A stretch of 64,000 nt of DNA, taken from Bacteroidales bacterium UBA3696. Its GTDB lineage: Bacteria > Bacteroidota > Bacteroidia > Bacteroidales > Paludibacteraceae. Location: assembly GCA_002372135.1 (NCBI GenBank), contig DFIN01000034.1, forward strand, positions 1-64,000, in the 5' to 3' direction. Under the pieces are notes generated by a model that saw nothing but the letters and a program-made list of their open reading frames with translations, was not told the origin of the DNA and did no database searches. How positions within the stretch are numbered: the first letter of the stretch is position 1; each line of letters begins with the position of its first letter. Below are positions 60,590 through 64,000 of this stretch, in pieces. The translations under genes were made by a program, and so were the position numbers.

Positions 60590-63500
60590 TTATTTTTGTA
60601 TTCGAATATGCAAATGAATACCGTTTACCTCAATCTCATCTGCCTCGTCCGGTAATGCGGCTAACGACAACGATGTTGCCAACACTTGGGAGGCAATATA
60701 TTCCCCGAAATGCTGAATGACAGGTTCTAATTGTCGGTTGTCAGATAACGTAACACGGATGCGGTCGGTTACTTCCAAACCGGACAACTTGCGAAGGTTC
60801 TGAATACGGTTAATCAGTTCGCGTGCCAAACCTTCTTCCACCAACTCTTCGCTCAACGCAATATCCAGCGCAACTGTCAGTTGACCATCGTTCATAACCA
60901 GCCAACCCGGCATATCTTCGGTGGTAATCTCTACATCTTCTGTCAGTAAGTCATACGAAGCATCTCCAACCTGCAAGGCAAGATGTTCATCTTTTTCCAG
61001 CCGCCCTATCTCTTCTTGCGTCATCTTGGCAATGGCTGCGGCTATGGCTTTCATTTGTCCTCCTACTTTCTTGCCCAATACGGGGAAACGCGGGCGTATC
61101 TTTTTGACCAAGCGAATACTTGTGTCGTCTTTATCCGCGATTTGCAACTCCTTGATGTTCACTTCCGAGCGGATAAGACTTTCTACGTGCAGCAGTGCCT
61201 CTCGCGTGGCCTCGTCTGCAGCGGGAATGACGGCTTTTTGTAGCGGTTGACGAACGTTCTTTTCCGCACGTTTGCGAAGCGACAGAATCATGGAAGTAGC
61301 GCGTTGGGCCAATTCCATTTGACGCTCAAGGGTATGGTCTATCATGTTCTCATCGGCCTTCGGCCATGTACTCAAATGCACACTTTCGACTTTTGACCTT
61401 TGACTTCCGACTAAATCCCGATACAATCTATCCGCATAGAAGGGAGCGTTCGGAGCCATCAGTTGGGCTATTGTCTTCAAGCATGTATAGAGTGTTTGGT
61501 AGGCTGCGCATTTGTCCGCATCCATCTGACCCCCCCAAAAACGTTTGCGATTCAAACGAACGTACCAGTTGCTCAATTCGTCTTGCACAAAGTCCGATAT
61601 AACTCGCCCTGCGCGGGTAGGTTCATATTGCTCATACCAATTAGTTACCTCTTTGACCACTGTATTAAGGCGCGACAAAATCCAACGGTCAATCTCTTGC
61701 AACCCTTCTTTCGAAATCGACTGGTTGTCAGTTGGTTGCCAACCATCTACATTGGCATACAAGGCAAAGAATGAATAGGTATTGAAGAGTGTACCGAAGA
61801 ACTTGCGGCGTACTTCATCCACGCCCTCCGGATCGAACTTGAGGTTCTCCCAAGGGCTGGAGTTCGTCAGCATATACCATCGTACAGGATCAGCACCATA
61901 TTTCTCAAGTGCGCCAAAGGGGTCAACGGCATTTCCTAAACGCTTGGACATCTTGCTGCCGTTCTTGTCCAACACCAGTCCGTTGGATATGACATTGCGA
62001 AATGCCACCGTACCTTCAATCATCGTGTGGATGGCGTGCAAGGTGAAGAACCAACCGCGTGTCTGATCCACGCCTTCTGAGATAAAGTCTGCCGTGCGGG
62101 GAGCGTCTGCGTTCTCAAAGGGGTAGTGGTTCTGCGCATAAGGCATAGCACCCGAATCAAACCATACATCGATGAGGTCTAATTCGCGTTTCATAGGTTT
62201 GCCGGACGGCGAAACAAGGACGATGCTATCCACATAAGGACGGTGCAAGTCAATGACCGACGGGTCATAATTGGCTTGGCTGTAATCGCCCACAATGTGT
62301 TTTGGCCACGGATTGGCGGTCATAAAGCCTGCTTGGACGGATTTGTCAATCTCGGCAAAGAGTTCGGCAATCGAACCGATACAAACCTCCTCCAACCCGT
62401 CTTCCGTGCGCCATATAGGCAGAGGAGTACCCCAATAACGGGAACGAGATAAGTTCCAGTCATTCAAGTTCTCCAACCATTTGCCAAAGCGACCCGTACC
62501 CGTTGATTCAGGTTGCCAGTTGATGGTTCGGTTCAGGGCAATCATCTCATCCTTTGCTTTCGTGGAGCGTATGAACCACGAGTCCAAAGGATAATAGATA
62601 ACGGGTGTATCCGTACGCCAGCAGTGAGGATAACTGTGAACGTGTTTTTCTACCCGAAATGCAGTGCCGTTTCTTTTCATCATGATGCACAGCCGCACAT
62701 TCATATCCTCTTCTTTCTGTGCTTTTTTCTCGTCGTATTTGTCGTCGGCTGTCCAGAAATTGGCTTTGTCGTATCCGTTCTTTACGAACTGCCCCGCCCA
62801 TTCGTTGTACAACGCTTGATTGACGAAACGCTCTACAAACTCTTCGCTCAATTCGTTCAGCAGCCAATACTTACCGTTCCAATCCACCATCGGGCGGTTC
62901 TCGCCGTTCTTGGTTACCATATACAAAGCGGGCACACCGGCAGCATCTGCCACCCGTTTGTCGTCCGCACCAAACGTCGGAGCAATATGCACAATGCCCG
63001 TACCGTCGTCGGTGGTCACATAGTCGCCGAGTATGAATCGGAAAGCGTTGTCGGACAGATCGGTGATTTCACGCGTATCTTTGTCGTATATGGCAGGTTT
63101 GACCCACGGAAATAGTTGCTCATAGTGCAAACCTTCCAGTGCTTTACCCTTACAATGTCCGATAATGTCGGGTGTCTCTCCTAATTCTTTGGCATAGGCA
63201 GCAAGGCGCGCTTCGGCAAGAAGATAAACGATAGGCTGCTCCGTATAAGGGTTCTTACCTCTTACTGCCACATAGTCTATCTTAGGTCCTACGCAGAGAG
63301 CCGTATTAGAGGGCAATGTCCATGGGGTGGTAGTCCATGCTAACGCATAGACAGGCATACCATCCAATTGTCCGAACAAGGATTCTATTTGGTCTGTGTC
63401 TTGAATGTGAAATTGCGCCGTGCATGTAGTGTCTTTCTCGTCGCGGTAGCAGCCGGGTTGGTTCAACTCGTGGCTTGCCAAACCTGTGCCCGCCATAGGC

Positions 63501-64000
63501 GAGTAGGGCTGAATGGTGTGTCCTTTATACAAGTAGCCTTTCTTGTACAACTCCTTGAGCAAGTACCATAGCGTTTCAATATACTTATTGTCGTAGGTGA
63601 TATACGGATTGTCCAAATCTACCCAATAGCCCATTTGTTCGGTCAGTGCCGTCCACTCCTTTGTGTACTTCATCACTTCGCTGCGGCAGGCTTCGTTGTA
63701 TTCGTCTACGCTTATCTTCCGACCTATATCTTCCTTTTTTATGCCGAGTTTCTTCTCTACACCCAATTCTACGGGCAGACCGTGTGTGTCCCAACCCGCC
63801 TTGCGGCGAACTTGGTACCCCTGCATAGTCTTGAAGCGGCAAAAAGTGTCTTTAATGGTGCGGGCTAATACGTGGTGAATACCGGGCATACCGTTTGCCG
63901 AAGGAGGACCCTCAAAGAATATGAAATCTCCTTTTTTCTCTGCATCCGGTTTGCCTGACAGAGATTCGGTCTGACGAAATAAATCGGTTTTATTCCACTC
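60590..64000 (-). CDS. ileS: Isoleucyl-tRNA synthetase, 5' end cut by window edge
   Basis: Class I synthetase charging tRNA-Ile. 1137 residues are present; probably about 20 N-terminal residues lie beyond the edge. The signature region reads FFEGPPSANGMPGIHHVLA (HIGH equivalent), the editing domain follows (TTPWTLPSNTALCV), the KMSKS equivalent is SKMSKRLGN, and the anticodon-binding region follows near the C-terminus. Long form typical of Bacteroidetes. Codons at 61384-61411 fall on a four-unit heptamer repeat encoding GSQRSKVESV. Confidence 0.96.
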   Translation of the reverse strand, partial: EWNKTDLFRQTESLSGKPDAEKKGDFIFFEGPPSANGMPGIHHVLARTIKDTFCRFKTMQGYQVRRKAGWDTHGLPVELGVEKKLGIKKEDIGRKISVDEYNEACRSEVMKYTKEWTALTEQMGYWVDLDNPYITYDNKYIETLWYLLKELYKKGYLYKGHTIQPYSPMAGTGLASHELNQPGCYRDEKDTTCTAQFHIQDTDQIESLFGQLDGMPVYALAWTTTPWTLPSNTALCVGPKIDYVAVRGKNPYTEQPIVYLLAEARLAAYAKELGETPDIIGHCKGKALEGLHYEQLFPWVKPAIYDKDTREITDLSDNAFRFILGDYVTTDDGTGIVHIAPTFGADDKRVADAAGVPALYMVTKNGENRPMVDWNGKYWLLNELSEEFVERFVNQALYNEWAGQFVKNGYDKANFWTADDKYDEKKAQKEEDMNVRLCIMMKRNGTAFRVEKHVHSYPHCWRTDTPVIYYPLDSWFIRSTKAKDEMIALNRTINWQPESTGTGRFGKWLENLNDWNLSRSRYWGTPLPIWRTEDGLEEVCIGSIAELFAEIDKSVQAGFMTANPWPKHIVGDYSQANYDPSVIDLHRPYVDSIVLVSPSGKPMKRELDLIDVWFDSGAMPYAQNHYPFENADAPRTADFISEGVDQTRGWFFTLHAIHTMIEGTVAFRNVISNGLVLDKNGSKMSKRLGNAVDPFGALEKYGADPVRWYMLTNSSPWENLKFDPEGVDEVRRKFFGTLFNTYSFFALYANVDGWQPTDNQSISKEGLQEIDRWILSRLNTVVKEVTNWYEQYEPTRAGRVISDFVQDELSNWYVRLNRKRFWGGQMDADKCAAYQTLYTCLKTIAQLMAPNAPFYADRLYRDLVGSQRSKVESVHLSTWPKADENMIDHTLERQMELAQRATSMILSLRKRAEKNVRQPLQKAVIPAADEATREALLHVESLIRSEVNIKELQIADKDDTSIRLVKKIRPRFPVLGKKVGGQMKAIAAAIAKMTQEEIGRLEKDEHLALQVGDASYDLLTEDVEITTEDMPGWLVMNDGQLTVALDIALSEELVEEGLARELINRIQNLRKLSGLEVTDRIRVTLSDNRQLEPVIQHFGEYIASQVLATSLSLAALPDEADEIEVNGIHLHIRIQK
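61384..61411. repeat. Heptamer repeat inside ileS
   Basis: Read on the minus strand: four 7-bp units, each starting GTC (GTCGGAA, GTCAAAG, GTCAAAA, GTCGAAA), then GTG. The last unit and GTG equal the intergenic GTCGAAA units at 2313-2329. The reading frame is open through all four. Confidence 0.9.

Noticed and set aside
1..64000. CRISPR arrays, tRNA or rRNA genes, insertion sequences
   Set aside because: No regularly spaced 23-47 bp repeats with unique spacers, no cloverleaf-like sequences and no transposase-like proteins were seen on either strand.

Overview
The window is chromosomal DNA from a member of the Bacteroidetes, almost certainly order Bacteroidales. The evidence is the promoter grammar: at least 15 sites match the Bacteroidetes -7 box TAnnTTTG, usually as TACTTTTG, several with a TTG or TTTG about 18-20 bp upstream. 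Start codons lack Shine-Dalgarno sequences. The gene content also fits: a GldB-like lipoprotein, a DUF4105/Lnb-type protein, a succinate/acetate CoA-transferase, a fused NfnAB-like oxidoreductase and short phosphatidylserine decarboxylase. Genus cannot be fixed from the sequence. No tRNA, rRNA, CRISPR array or insertion sequence was seen. Layout: 1-4.1 kb holds a left-truncated rfbB, a CoA-transferase, and a divergent ABC ATPase plus GldB-like lipoprotein. 4.2-14.1 kb is accessory: a shortened DinD, a YhcG/DUF1016 nuclease, a 2410-residue surface protein (giant 1) and small secreted proteins. 14.2-18.9 kb is one housekeeping operon (SRPBCC protein, psd, deoC, NfnAB-like fusion, DUF1294). 19.0-24.2 kb is a minus-strand block (OM barrel, nagB, glgB, YhcH-family protein, PatB/MalY aminotransferase). 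24.2-26.2 kb holds a gene-free stretch with its own promoter and two tandem toxin-antitoxin modules with matching boundary sequences. 26.3-42.1 kb is a second accessory block: a DUF4105 protein, giants 2 (1643 aa) and 3 (2061 aa) and two AAA ATPases. 42.2-46.5 kb carries rfbD, a DUF2461 protein, a Wzx-like flippase, a lipoprotein and rfbC. 46.7-55.2 kb is housekeeping (M16 protease, era, pyrH, frr, Omp85-like protein, rsgA, HsdR_N protein, phoH). 55.1-64 kb is the cell-shape cluster mreBCD-mrdA-rodA on the minus strand, then a right-truncated ileS. How the genes work together: rfbB, rfbD and rfbC belong to one dTDP-L-rhamnose pathway but lie at separate loci; the flippase suggests use in surface glycan. 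MreBCD, PBP2 and RodA form the elongation machinery. Era, RsgA and Frr serve ribosome assembly and recycling. The three giants share a C-terminal module and tail, and each is followed within 60 bp by a 46-53 codon ORF. The most unusual features are: (a) two tandem TA cassettes each bounded by a 13-bp inverted sequence, with a 51-bp hairpin repeated after each; (b) the giant-plus-microprotein pairs; (c) short period-7, -8 and -11 bp repeat arrays in gaps between genes and inside two coding regions; (d) a promoter-to-terminator unit with no ORF at about 24.3-24.65 kb.
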